Assembly (NCBI GenBank): GCA_017938285.1
Contig: JAGBBW010000068.1
Coordinates: forward strand, 1 to 64,000
From: Lachnospiraceae bacterium
Lineage (GTDB): Bacteria; Bacillota; Clostridia; Lachnospirales; Lachnospiraceae
Length of the DNA stretch: 64,000 nucleotides
Reading direction: 5' to 3'
This document shows, one piece after another, positions 46,774-56,000 of this stretch. The notes beneath the pieces were generated by a model. It did no database searches, was not told the origin of the DNA, and saw only the letters and a program-made list of their open reading frames with translations. Position numbers and translations under genes: made by a program. How positions within the stretch are numbered: position 1 is the first letter of the stretch; the number at the start of each line of letters is the position of its first letter.

Positions 46774-46819
46774 AACCACCTGTGGGGTCGGCTCATCATC
46801 GGCTCTATGGGTGGTTTTT
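46774..46819 (+). promoter_or_regulatory. Terminator-like leader (possible attenuator)
   Basis: AACCACC (46774-46780) pairs with GGTGGTT (46810-46816) followed by TTT. The 29-nt loop contains TCGGCTCATCATCGGCTC, a short direct repeat (CGGCTC twice). It sits between the promoter and the LytTR gene with no coding sequence, so full-length mRNA needs read-through. No known riboswitch class was recognised. Confidence 0.6.
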
Positions 46820-46847
46820 ATAAAAAAAGAGAAAAGGAATCATTCGT

Positions 46848-47582
46848 ATGAAAATTGCTTTTTGTGATGACGATGTGGCAGTATTAAATGAGCTTTCTGT
46901 TCTGATTGACCGGTATCGTGTCAGTCATAACCGGGACATCGTATATACAGCGTTTCATAGTCCTTTGGAATTACTGGCTGGAATTGAAAAAGGAGCGCGT
47001 TTTGATGTACTGTTTCTGGATGTGATTATGCCTGGGGAAAACGGAATAGAGACGGCAAAGGAAATCCGGAAGTATGATGATACCGTAAAAATAATTTTTC
47101 TGACTTCCTCTGCAGAGTTTGCGGTACAGTCTTACGCTGTTGGTGCATACTTCTACCAGTTAAAACCAATATGGGAAGAAAGTTTTTTCCGTCTGATGGA
47201 GTCTGTTGTCCTGGAATGTAAGAAAGAGAAGCAGTGCAGCCTGATTGTGCGCTGTAAAACAGGAATTGCCCGGATTGAGCTGGACAGGCTGGAATATTGT
47301 GAGGTGCTTGGACGTACCGTAGTGTTTCATCTGGAAAATGGTAAAGTACTGGAACGTATTGGCAGTCTGGATGAACTGTGCAGCCAGCTGGAGCAGTATG
47401 ACAATTTTCTGCGTCCGCATCGTTCTTATCTTGTGAACATGGAGTATATCCAGACAATGTCCTATAAGTCAATCCTCATGGACAGTCTGGCAGAAATTCC
47501 GATTCCACGGGGAAAGTACTCAGAAATCAAGGATAAGTATCTGGAATATGCATTTAATAAAAGGCAGGTGTTATTATCATGA
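46848..47582 (+). CDS. LytTR-family response regulator
   Basis: A 244-residue AgrA-like regulator. Receiver about 1-120 with DDD at 7-9, phospho-acceptor D58 in FLDVIMPGENG and K in the YQLKP loop; LytTR DNA-binding domain about 133-240 (RIELDRLEYCEVLGR, FLRPHRSYLVN, IPIPRGKY). The stop overlaps the kinase start by 4 nt (ATGA). It would bind direct repeats before its targets. AAAAGGAATC precedes the ATG. Confidence 0.93.
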   Translation: MKIAFCDDDVAVLNELSVLIDRYRVSHNRDIVYTAFHSPLELLAGIEKGARFDVLFLDVIMPGENGIETAKEIRKYDDTVKIIFLTSSAEFAVQSYAVGAYFYQLKPIWEESFFRLMESVVLECKKEKQCSLIVRCKTGIARIELDRLEYCEVLGRTVVFHLENGKVLERIGSLDELCSQLEQYDNFLRPHRSYLVNMEYIQTMSYKSILMDSLAEIPIPRGKYSEIKDKYLEYAFNKRQVLLS

Positions 47583-48847
47583 TGGATATATCCATGCTGA
47601 ATGGGGTTTCCGTAGGTATTTTTGGAATGGTGCTTTCCGCTGCATTTTGTGATATTCACTGGACAAAGAAAAAACAATGGCTTATGGCAGGCATCATGGC
47701 AGTTCTTATGCTGCTTCAGGGAATTGCATACTGGACATTTGATTATGGAACGGTACAGAAACTTTATCCGCTGATTACGCATATTCCTTTGGCAATTGTA
47801 CTTGGTGTTTTAAATAGAAAATATTTCTGGTCCGTTGTTTCGGTTTTTACGGCATATCTCTGCTGTCAGCTGAGACGCTGGCTCTCCCTTCTGATTGTGG
47901 CAGTATGTGCCGGGGATGCCATGCTGCAGAATATAACAGAGCTGGTTGTTACGGTGCCGCTGCTTCTGCTGCTTATTAAGTTTGCGGCTCCTTCGATCAG
48001 GAGTATTTCCTATGAGTCTGTTTCTGTACAATGCCAGTTCGGTCTGATACCGGTATTGGGATATGGATTTGATTATGTAACACGTATATATAGTGATTTA
48101 GCGTTAAATGGCGGTCCGGTGATTGCAGAATTTATGTCTTTTGTGTGCAGTACCTCTTATCTGGTATTTGTACTTCGGACATCAGAAGAAAAACGGATAC
48201 GTATCCAGCTGGAACAGGCACAGAACAGTCTGAACCTTCAGATTGTACAGTCAGTCCGGGAAATTGAACTTTTACGGGAATCACAAAGACAGGCAAGTGT
48301 ATACCGGCATGATTTGCGCCATCATATGCAGTATGTTTCCGGCTGTCTGGAAAGTGGAAGGCTGGAACAGGCACAGGAGTATATTCATGGAATCAGTTCA
48401 GAAATTGAAGCAGGGAAGGTAGTGGCTTTTTGTGAGAATGAAGCAGTAAACCTGATTTTTTCTGCGTTTGCCGAACGTGCAAAAAAACAGGGGATTGCAA
48501 TAAAAATCAAGGCATCCATTCCGAAGGTTCTCCCTATATCGGAAAGTGATTTATGTGTGCTGTTATCCAACGGCATGGAAAATGCCCTGCATGCCTGTGT
48601 AAAATTGAAAGAAAATGCACTGCCGGCGGATATAGAAGTATCTGCATACGAAAAGAACGGAAAACTATTTGTACAAATGATTAATTCATGCACCGAAGAT
48701 ATCCCCTTTGACCATGGGATTCCTGTTACGGATGAGCCGGGGCATGGAATTGGCATACGCAGCATTTGTGCCCTTGTAGAGAGGCACCATGGTATCTATA
48801 ATTTTTCCGTAAAAGATGGTAAGTTTATTTTGCGCGTGTCTCTTTAA
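47579..48847 (+). CDS. GHKL sensor histidine kinase (AgrC-like)
   Basis: A 422-residue membrane kinase with about six helices in the first 200 residues, a coiled-coil linker (IRIQLEQAQNSLNLQIVQSV), phospho-acceptor His in YRHDLRHHMQYV, and a GHKL ATPase domain with LSNGMENALHAC (N box) and GHGIGIRSI. This is the layout of peptide-pheromone receptors such as AgrC, but no AgrB/AgrD-type genes are in the window. It partners the LytTR regulator. A compact terminator follows. Confidence 0.9.
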   Translation: MMDISMLNGVSVGIFGMVLSAAFCDIHWTKKKQWLMAGIMAVLMLLQGIAYWTFDYGTVQKLYPLITHIPLAIVLGVLNRKYFWSVVSVFTAYLCCQLRRWLSLLIVAVCAGDAMLQNITELVVTVPLLLLLIKFAAPSIRSISYESVSVQCQFGLIPVLGYGFDYVTRIYSDLALNGGPVIAEFMSFVCSTSYLVFVLRTSEEKRIRIQLEQAQNSLNLQIVQSVREIELLRESQRQASVYRHDLRHHMQYVSGCLESGRLEQAQEYIHGISSEIEAGKVVAFCENEAVNLIFSAFAERAKKQGIAIKIKASIPKVLPISESDLCVLLSNGMENALHACVKLKENALPADIEVSAYEKNGKLFVQMINSCTEDIPFDHGIPVTDEPGHGIGIRSICALVERHHGIYNFSVKDGKFILRVSL

Positions 48848-48885
48848 ATCGACTGCCGATTCAAGACATTTTCGGTACGATTCAG

Positions 48886-48904
48886 GAGGCACGCCTCTTT
48901 TTTT
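48886..48904 (+). terminator. Terminator of the LytTR/GHKL operon
   Basis: GAGG-CACG-CCTC short stem followed by seven Ts, about 40 nt after the kinase stop codon. Confidence 0.75.
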
Positions 48905-48965
48905 GTCGAAAAGGAGTATACTATAAATAAACCGAGAGGTTAGATACATAACAGGAGGGGTTTAG

Positions 48966-49295
48966 ATGAAAAAATTTACAGCACTTTTAATGACACTGGT
49001 AATGTGTGTATTTCTGGCTGCGTGCGGTACAGATAAGCAGCCTGCCATTGATGCATTCAATGCTACTTCCAGTTCCTTTGATCAGGTAGTGAATGCGATT
49101 AACGCAGATCCAGGTGCATATCCGGAGGAGCTTATCAGCGTAATGGTGGATATGTCCGGATTATTGACGGAGTACAAGGAACTGCTCCAGGGGGATACGG
49201 AAGTTACAGAAGAAGATCTGGATGCAATGATAGCGTGGTTTGCGGAGGTAGACGGCTGGGTTGCTGAAGTAAAAACAGAGTTCGGAATTCAATAG
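48966..49295 (+). CDS. Small lipoprotein of unknown function
   Basis: A 109-residue protein with a classic lipoprotein signal: MKKFT, a hydrophobic core, then LAAC with lipidated Cys at 20. The mature part is acidic and helical (Asp/Glu-rich, no Cys), with no recognised family. AGGAGGGG lies 7 nt before the ATG. It comes first in a series of envelope genes after the LytTR system and ends in tandem hairpins, so it is probably its own transcript and highly expressed. Confidence 0.8.
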   Translation: MKKFTALLMTLVMCVFLAACGTDKQPAIDAFNATSSSFDQVVNAINADPGAYPEELISVMVDMSGLLTEYKELLQGDTEVTEEDLDAMIAWFAEVDGWVAEVKTEFGIQ

Positions 49296-49327
49296 CGGAA
49301 TCTTAAGTGCTTCTGCTCAGAATCCAA

Positions 49328-49361
49328 AGCGGATGCGGGATTACGCATCCGCTGTTTTATT
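49328..49361 (+). terminator. Terminator of the small lipoprotein gene
   Basis: AGCGGATGCG (49328-49337) and CGCATCCGCT (49344-49353) with a 6-nt loop, followed by GTTTTATT. Confidence 0.85.
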
Positions 49362-49363
49362 AC

Positions 49364-49395
49364 ATAGGAAAGTCCTTTGAACTTTCCTATCTTTG
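49364..49395 (+). terminator. Second hairpin in tandem
   Basis: ATAGGAAAGT/ACTTTCCTAT form a 10-bp stem with a 7-nt loop, followed by CTTTGTTCTT, only 2 nt after the previous terminator. It may be a back-up terminator or a leader hairpin for the LemA gene. Confidence 0.65.
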
Positions 49396-49425
49396 TTCTT
49401 ATTATCCGAAAGGAGTTCATTCGTT

Positions 49426-49956
49426 ATGGAAGTTGTTATTATTGTACTTTTACTAATGATTCTGCTTTCTATATGGATTATGTCCACGCAGAGAAAACTG
49501 GTGGCAATGGATGAAAATATCAGCAATGCCATGAGCCAGATTGGTGTACAGCTGGCTTCACGGTTTGATGTACTGAATGTGCTTCTGAATCTTATGAGGG
49601 GGTATGCCGGCTGCGAGGCCCTGGCGTTAATGAGCACATTGAAGACAAGGCGGAATGACATAACAGCAATATCCACACCGGAGGATGTACTGGGACAGGA
49701 GCAGGTGATTTCGGAAACATTGGGACATATTGCCATAGTGGCAGAACGATATCCGGAACTCAGGGCAGATAAAAATTATGTCAGGTGTATCGATGCGGCA
49801 GAAAGCTATGAAAAGATGGTTCGTACCAGCTGTCTTATTTACAACGATTCGGTAACAAAACTCAATGGAGTTATTGGTATAATTCCAAACAGCCTCATTG
49901 CAGGTCTGCTGGGATTTCATCAAAGACCTTATCTGAAAATAGAAGAAGGCAGATAA
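49426..49956 (+). CDS. LemA-family membrane protein
   Basis: A 176-residue protein with one N-terminal membrane helix (about 3-21, VVIIVLLLMILLSIWIM) and a long helical bundle. The LemA pattern is clear: VAMDENISNAMSQIGVQLASRFDVL at the start, AERYPELRADKNY in the middle and YNDSVTKLN near the end. The start at 49426 follows AAAGGAG; an ATG 11 codons earlier lies in the hairpin. LemA proteins are envelope-associated with unclear function, sometimes linked to stress or modified surface. It is followed closely by the zinc-ribbon/SHOCT gene (24 nt). Confidence 0.88.
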   Translation: MEVVIIVLLLMILLSIWIMSTQRKLVAMDENISNAMSQIGVQLASRFDVLNVLLNLMRGYAGCEALALMSTLKTRRNDITAISTPEDVLGQEQVISETLGHIAIVAERYPELRADKNYVRCIDAAESYEKMVRTSCLIYNDSVTKLNGVIGIIPNSLIAGLLGFHQRPYLKIEEGR

Positions 49957-49980
49957 GCAGGAAAGAAGGAGGAGGAAAAC

Positions 49981-50928
49981 ATGGGATTATTTACGAATAA
50001 TAAAAAATTATGTCCAATCTGTAACAATCCAACACCAAGATTACTGTCTACAAAAATAGAAGGCATGCCTATCTGCAAGGAATGTGACCGTAAAGTAGAT
50101 TTGCCGGATGGCGCACTGAATCAGATGTCCCTTAGTGATTTTCAGGATTACATGGCATTTTATGAAGAGAATCAGATACTGCGTGATACTTTTTCAGAAA
50201 CATACAGTTTCAGTTTTGGTTTTGGCAGAGGTTATTTTGTGATAGATGGAAATAACAGGTTGTTCCGGTTACGAAGGGATGATAATTCATTGGTAATGAA
50301 GTACTCGGAATTAAAAGCATTTCGTATTCTGGAAGATAATAATATCCTGTTTGACAGTACAGAAACCGCTTTGAAGTATTATCCGAGTGATGTACCGGAA
50401 CGAATCCATGAGATGGCTCCACAGATTGCGCAATTTGTTATACGGATGAGAGAGTATGAAATGCTGGAGCGGATGGAACGCATGCAGGAGCGGAGAGAGC
50501 GGGAGGGAGAAAATCCTCCACCATCCAGACCATATCATCCACGTCCGCGTTTTGATGTACCAGTTCCATTCCGGCATTTTTATGTGGAGGTTGCCCTGGA
50601 TCATCCGTATTGGGCGGGGTACCGTTGGGAAATATCCGGACCATCCATGGATCAGTATAATCCGGATATAGATTCTTATTTACGGGAGTATGAGACAAAG
50701 GTGGAGGAACTGCATGGTCTGGCAGTCAATCTCATGGAACTGATTTGTCCGGGAGCACCGGAAATCTGTGGTTATGACACAGTGGCTGATACACCGGTGC
50801 CTGTAACACCGGCTGCCGCGGAGAATGATGTGATTGAACAAATTCAGAAGTACAAAGCATTACTGGATGCCGGAGTTCTTACGGAAGATGAGTTTGCGGC
50901 AAAAAAGAAACAGTTGCTTGGAATATAG
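49981..50928 (+). CDS. Zinc-ribbon (DUF4428-like) and SHOCT-domain protein
   Basis: A 315-residue protein. N-terminal four-Cys zinc ribbon (CPIC near 12-15 and CKEC near 34-37), a central PH-like beta domain of unknown role, an Arg/Glu/Pro-rich linker, and a C-terminal SHOCT motif (IEQIQKYKALLDAGVLTEDEFAAKKKQLL). No signal or membrane segment. SHOCT motifs often anchor proteins to membrane or oligomeric partners. It follows LemA by 24 nt with AGGAGG before the ATG, and the C11 peptidase gene starts 19 nt later, so these three are one operon. Confidence 0.82.
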   Translation: MGLFTNNKKLCPICNNPTPRLLSTKIEGMPICKECDRKVDLPDGALNQMSLSDFQDYMAFYEENQILRDTFSETYSFSFGFGRGYFVIDGNNRLFRLRRDDNSLVMKYSELKAFRILEDNNILFDSTETALKYYPSDVPERIHEMAPQIAQFVIRMREYEMLERMERMQERREREGENPPPSRPYHPRPRFDVPVPFRHFYVEVALDHPYWAGYRWEISGPSMDQYNPDIDSYLREYETKVEELHGLAVNLMELICPGAPEICGYDTVADTPVPVTPAAAENDVIEQIQKYKALLDAGVLTEDEFAAKKKQLLGI

Positions 50929-50947
50929 GAAAAGGGGGATAAATCGG

Positions 50948-53041
50948 ATGAAAAAGAAATGGTTATCTATCGTATTGGCAGTAACAATGGTATTTTCTCT
51001 GGCGGCATGTGGAGGGGAAACTGCAGAAGAACAGGTGACACCGGCAGTAAATCAGAACACATCAGTGGAAGAAAATACGCCACCGGCAGAAAATACGCCA
51101 ATGGCAGAGAATACACCGGTAGCAGAGAATACGCCGGCGGAAGAACAGAATACGGAAACCACAGATAAGAGTGTTCCTTCTGTGGAAGGAGAGGAGGACA
51201 GCTGGGCGGTTTACTGGTATCTCTGCGGCAGTGATCTGGAATCCGGCGGTGGATTTGCCACCGGAGATTTAATGGAACTAATGGAGGTAACCCTTCCTGA
51301 AAATGTAAACGTTGTGATTGAAACCGGAGGTTCTACGGTATGGCAGAATGATGTTGTGGATGCCAGCAGACTGCAGCGCTGGCTTTATAACAGCGAAGGT
51401 CTGACCCTGGTGGATGAGCAGCCGTCGGCAAGCATGGGCGAGGCACAGACCCTGGCAGATTTCTTACATTTTGCAAAGACAAACTATCCGGCAGAACGAA
51501 CAGCAGTAGTATTCTGGAATCATGGTGGTGGTTCGGTGACAGGAGCAGCTTTTGATGAGCTGTATGGCTTTGATTCCCTGACACTGGGTGAGATGTATGC
51601 AGCGTTTTCCAGCGTATGGGAGCCATCCGGAGAAAATCAGCCACTGGAGCTGATAGGATTTGATACCTGTCTGATGGCAACGGTGGATGTGGCATATACC
51701 TTCTGTGATATTGCAAAGTATCTGGTGGCCTCGGAAGAGACAGAGCCGGCGAACGGCTGGTATTACTCCCAGTGGGTAGGTGCCCTGGCAGAGAATCCTT
51801 CCATGAATGGTATAGAACTTGGAAAAGTGATTTGTGATGCTTATTATGCAGGCTGTGTAGAAGTTGGGACCCAGGATAACACGACACTTTCTCTTACGGA
51901 TTTGTCCAAAGTGGGACCGTTACTGGAAGCATATGAAACGTTTGGTGCAGAAGCACTGGCGGCTGCCTGTACCGATCCTGCCTTCTTCTCCCAGTTTGGC
52001 AGGGTTGCTGCACAAAGTGAAAACTATGGAGGCAACACCAAAGAGCAGGGGTATACCAACATGGTGGATTTAGGCCATATGGCACGTCAGAGCATGGGTA
52101 TTCTTGGTTCTTCCCAGGGGGTACTGGATGCACTGGAAGAATGTGTTCTTTATCAGGTCGGCGGACAGTACCGTACAGAAGCAACCGGACTTTCCTGTTA
52201 TTATTCTTACAATGGAGATGTAGATGATTTTAATGGCTATGCCGGACAGGGTGCGGGCAGTGCGTTCAAATATTTCTATTCTTATGGGCTTGCGGGAGAA
52301 CTGGATGATACCGGTATGGAATATATCGCTGGTATGAACTTCGAGGAACTGCCGGAAATACAGAACCTGACGACTATGGGCTGGGATGGTGCACCGCTGG
52401 AAGTGAATGAAGAGGGTACTGCTTTCATGACATTAGGACCGGAAGCGTATGATATTCTGGCAGGCATTGGATTCTCTCTCTATTATGTAGATGAAGCAGG
52501 TGACATGATGATGCTGTTAGGCACAGACAACGATATGACCGCCGACTGGGACAACGGAGTGTTTTACGATAATTTCCGGGGTGTCTGGGGAAGCATTGAT
52601 GGCAACCTTGTTTATATGGAACTGAGTTTTGAAGGTGAGGATTATAATCTGTATTCCGTACCAGTACTTATCAATGGGGAAGAATATAATTTACAGGTAG
52701 TATATGATTTTACTCTGGAGCAGTGGAGTATTCTGGGTGCCCGTCAGGGAATTGATGAACACGGTATGGCAGACAAGGAAATGCGTCTGCTGCAGGTGGG
52801 TGACGAAATTACTACCATCTGGTATATGGCAACCTATTCCGGAGAAGATGATTTTGAACCTTATGCCGTACAGACAGTTACAGTAACTGAGGACACTGCT
52901 TTTGCAGAGATGTCCCTGCCGGATGGAAGCTACATGATGATGTTTGAAATGCGGGATGCCATGGGCAATTACGCTTATTCCGATGCGGTTACTTTTGACT
53001 GCATTGATAACGAGATTTATACCACGGTATATGAGGATTAA
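50948..53041 (+). CDS. Clostripain-like C11 peptidase lipoprotein
   Basis: A 697-residue lipoprotein (LAAC, lipidated C21) with a flexible linker of five ENTP-type repeats (about 42-63) before the protease domain. YLCGSDLES, the catalytic His in FWNHGGG (H192) and the catalytic Cys in GFDTCLMA (C241) identify family C11 (clostripain), calcium-dependent cysteine proteases that cut after Arg/Lys. The ATG at 50948 follows GGGGG; the frame extends upstream into the SHOCT gene but is not used. About 300 extra C-terminal residues form beta-rich domains of unknown role. Surface protein; may process itself or other envelope proteins. Confidence 0.88.
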   Translation: MKKKWLSIVLAVTMVFSLAACGGETAEEQVTPAVNQNTSVEENTPPAENTPMAENTPVAENTPAEEQNTETTDKSVPSVEGEEDSWAVYWYLCGSDLESGGGFATGDLMELMEVTLPENVNVVIETGGSTVWQNDVVDASRLQRWLYNSEGLTLVDEQPSASMGEAQTLADFLHFAKTNYPAERTAVVFWNHGGGSVTGAAFDELYGFDSLTLGEMYAAFSSVWEPSGENQPLELIGFDTCLMATVDVAYTFCDIAKYLVASEETEPANGWYYSQWVGALAENPSMNGIELGKVICDAYYAGCVEVGTQDNTTLSLTDLSKVGPLLEAYETFGAEALAAACTDPAFFSQFGRVAAQSENYGGNTKEQGYTNMVDLGHMARQSMGILGSSQGVLDALEECVLYQVGGQYRTEATGLSCYYSYNGDVDDFNGYAGQGAGSAFKYFYSYGLAGELDDTGMEYIAGMNFEELPEIQNLTTMGWDGAPLEVNEEGTAFMTLGPEAYDILAGIGFSLYYVDEAGDMMMLLGTDNDMTADWDNGVFYDNFRGVWGSIDGNLVYMELSFEGEDYNLYSVPVLINGEEYNLQVVYDFTLEQWSILGARQGIDEHGMADKEMRLLQVGDEITTIWYMATYSGEDDFEPYAVQTVTVTEDTAFAEMSLPDGSYMMMFEMRDAMGNYAYSDAVTFDCIDNEIYTTVYED

Positions 53042-53088
53042 TGAAACTTTTGCGACAGTAACATGATAAAATGGAGAGGAGAACCGGT

Positions 53089-56000
53089 ATGAAGAGAATG
53101 ATAAGATGGCTGTGTCTCTTGTTTTTGCTGTCTATAGTGGTGTGTCGGTATCCCGCCAGTACAGCAGCAGCGGAAACCAAAGTGACAAAAATTGATGTCG
53201 AGATGCGTGAACCGGAATTGGGCGAAAAGCCAGCAGGTACGGTAACCGTCAACGGCAGTACAGGAGCTGAGTTTGCGGGCATCCAGTGGTACGGAGAGTT
53301 TGACCGCAACGGTGGTTTTAAGGCCAACGAGGTCTATTCCGCCAGGATTGACTTTAAAATTCAGGACACCCTGAAGGATAAGGTATTTGTTACCATTGAG
53401 CCGGAAAATATGCGCATCAACGGCGTATCCGGTGCTTACGGTCAGATAGGCTGTGAAAAAAGCGATGATGGCAGGCGTGTGTCGATTTGCTATATTCTCC
53501 CTTACTATTTCACAGAGAGTGGAGAAAAGAAGCCGATAGAATATCTTAACATGGCAGAATGTACGCTGGAGGTTCCAGAGGCAGGCAAAAAGCCTGCAAC
53601 CGCAGAACAAGTCAGAATGAATGAGGGCAGCAGTCTGTATGTCGAGTACATTGAATGGACCGGAAATCTGGATTCTTTGGGCAGATTCGCAGCCGGCAAG
53701 GACTATACAGCAAAAATCTCCTTGAAAATCAAGCCAGAGGATACCATAGCAGTAGCCGCTCATCCTGCATTATTTGAGAAATATCTCAAGGTGAACGGAA
53801 ATGCCAGCGATAAGGTGGAGTGGTTTTACAGCTGCGACCAGCTTATCTTGTACTATACTTTTACCACCAAAGAAAAAGTAAACACTATCACCGAAGTTGA
53901 CAATGTTAAGCTCACTATCACAGAGCCTGTCGTGGGTGAACTGCCAAGGTACGATGCCAGGGTTGCTGACGGCTGGAAGTCCTATGTAACGCACAGCGAA
54001 TGGTCCGGCAATTTTGATGAGTATGGCCGTTTCCAGGCTGGTGAGGAATATACTTTCACCGTGACCACCCGTGTCGATCCAACGGAAGGAGATTTTGTTT
54101 ACGAGCAATCGGGAAATCATATCCTGAACAATCAGTTTGTCACTAAAAAAACGGTCAGCGATGGTGGCAAAGAAATTACCATCTCCTACACTTTCCCTGC
54201 GCTGACTGGTACTGCCCCTTCTCCTTCCAGGACCCCGGTAGATGACTTTAAGTCAGGCGATTACGGTGTTATGGAGATGAATGGATACAGTGATGTTGTC
54301 TATCTGTATGATGGCATGGGGGAGGATAAGGAGATTTATACTACCAAAAAACAGGGTGTCACCCTGCTCGTGCTGTCCGCCTATGTCAAAGATAACTGGT
54401 GTGCCGTTTTGTATGACGGAAAGCTCCTGTATGTCCAACACAGTGACATTTTTTCGAATCATGTAAAATACGGTAATAGTCCGGTGGAAGCGTACGGGAA
54501 CGCCTGGACTACGGCAGAGAAGGTAACCGGAGGTAAGCCTGTCCGTCTGGTGGGCGGCTACTATATAGATGCCAGGGTCAACCAGGAGCCTGTGGTTAAG
54601 GATGACTACCGGAAAGATGATGACCAGTATTACATGTCTGATATGTCCTGGAACTATGAAGGTCCTTTGCAGCCTTATACCTGGGCAGAATTTGTTATCA
54701 CCTGTAAGGCGAAGGAAGGTTATTACTTTGCCCACAATGTAAAAACGGACTATATATTTGTTTATATGCCTGACGAGGTCCACTATATTGACAAGGATAC
54801 CGTACAGCTCATCTATTATAAATGGATTGACGGCAGTTCCGTTGATATTGGTGTTACCAAGGCGATGGAAAAGTATAATGAGATGCACCCGATAGGCCAC
54901 TTTAACAGCACTCCTGTCTTTGGCACAGCCATGCTTTACCAGCCGGTGGAAGTGAGAATGTATGATGTTAATGATGGAAGTACGAAGTTTTATACATATC
55001 CTGCAGTTACAAAGACCGCATCCTTCGAAAGATTGAACACTTCAGCAAAAATCACGATTCTTGACTATGATTTGACGGATGAGATTCCGGAGATGACTGG
55101 GGAATGGTGCCGGATAATTTTTGGCGGAAAGGTTGGCTTTGTTCCTAAGGCTTGTCTGACGGATGTTGTCCTTACTGACTTCTGGGAAGGTGCTCCTGCC
55201 AAACTGCATGACAGCCCTTACAAGTTCGCTGGCGGCAGCGGTACCAGGAACGATCCATTCCTTATCGCCACTGCAGAGCAGTTGGATGCTGTCCGTAAGA
55301 ATCTGACGGCTCACTATAAGCTGATTGCCGATATTGATTTGTCCCAGTGGGGCAACTGGGTTCCGATTGGTGCTACTCCGGCTTTCGGTGCAGGTACTGA
55401 CAGTGCTAATAAGGCACAGTTCGGCGGCGGTGCCTTTATGGGCAGCTTTGACGGCAACGGTCACATAATCTCCGGTATGACGATTGTGGTTAACGAAGAA
55501 AAGCCTTATATGCAGGAAAAAGGCAACAGTCGTTTTTATGGTCTGTTTGGTATCACTGGTGGTGCTGAGATTAAAAATCTGGGTCTGGTGAATTATAATA
55601 TCGACATAAACTATACCGGTGTGACAGAAAATCTGATGATGTGGGCTGGCGCATTCAGTGGCTGGTTTAATTGCAATAATGAGAAAAACACTTATGATGC
55701 TGCGGGAAATATGGAGAACTGTTATGCCGATGGTGGTAAGATTTCCATTACCGCTAATGTTGCCGAAGGAGCCGCTGCAAACATCAGCATTGAGGTCGGC
55801 GGTCTGGTTGGCGAAGCGTCCCTGGGTAAAATAAACCGCTGCTACAATGGTTCGGATATTACAGTAAAGTGTAATTCACCGTTCTATCTGGTTGGAGCCG
55901 GAATTTGTGCTACGATGTGCAATACCTGGATTACCGAGTGCTATAACGCAGGTAACATCTCCCTGCCGGTTGGTGATGTGCATACATTTTGGCGGGATTC

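Noticed and set aside
46808..46851. 14-codon frame overlapping the LytTR start
   Set aside because: It begins in the terminator-like stem with no ribosome site and is too short to judge; not called.
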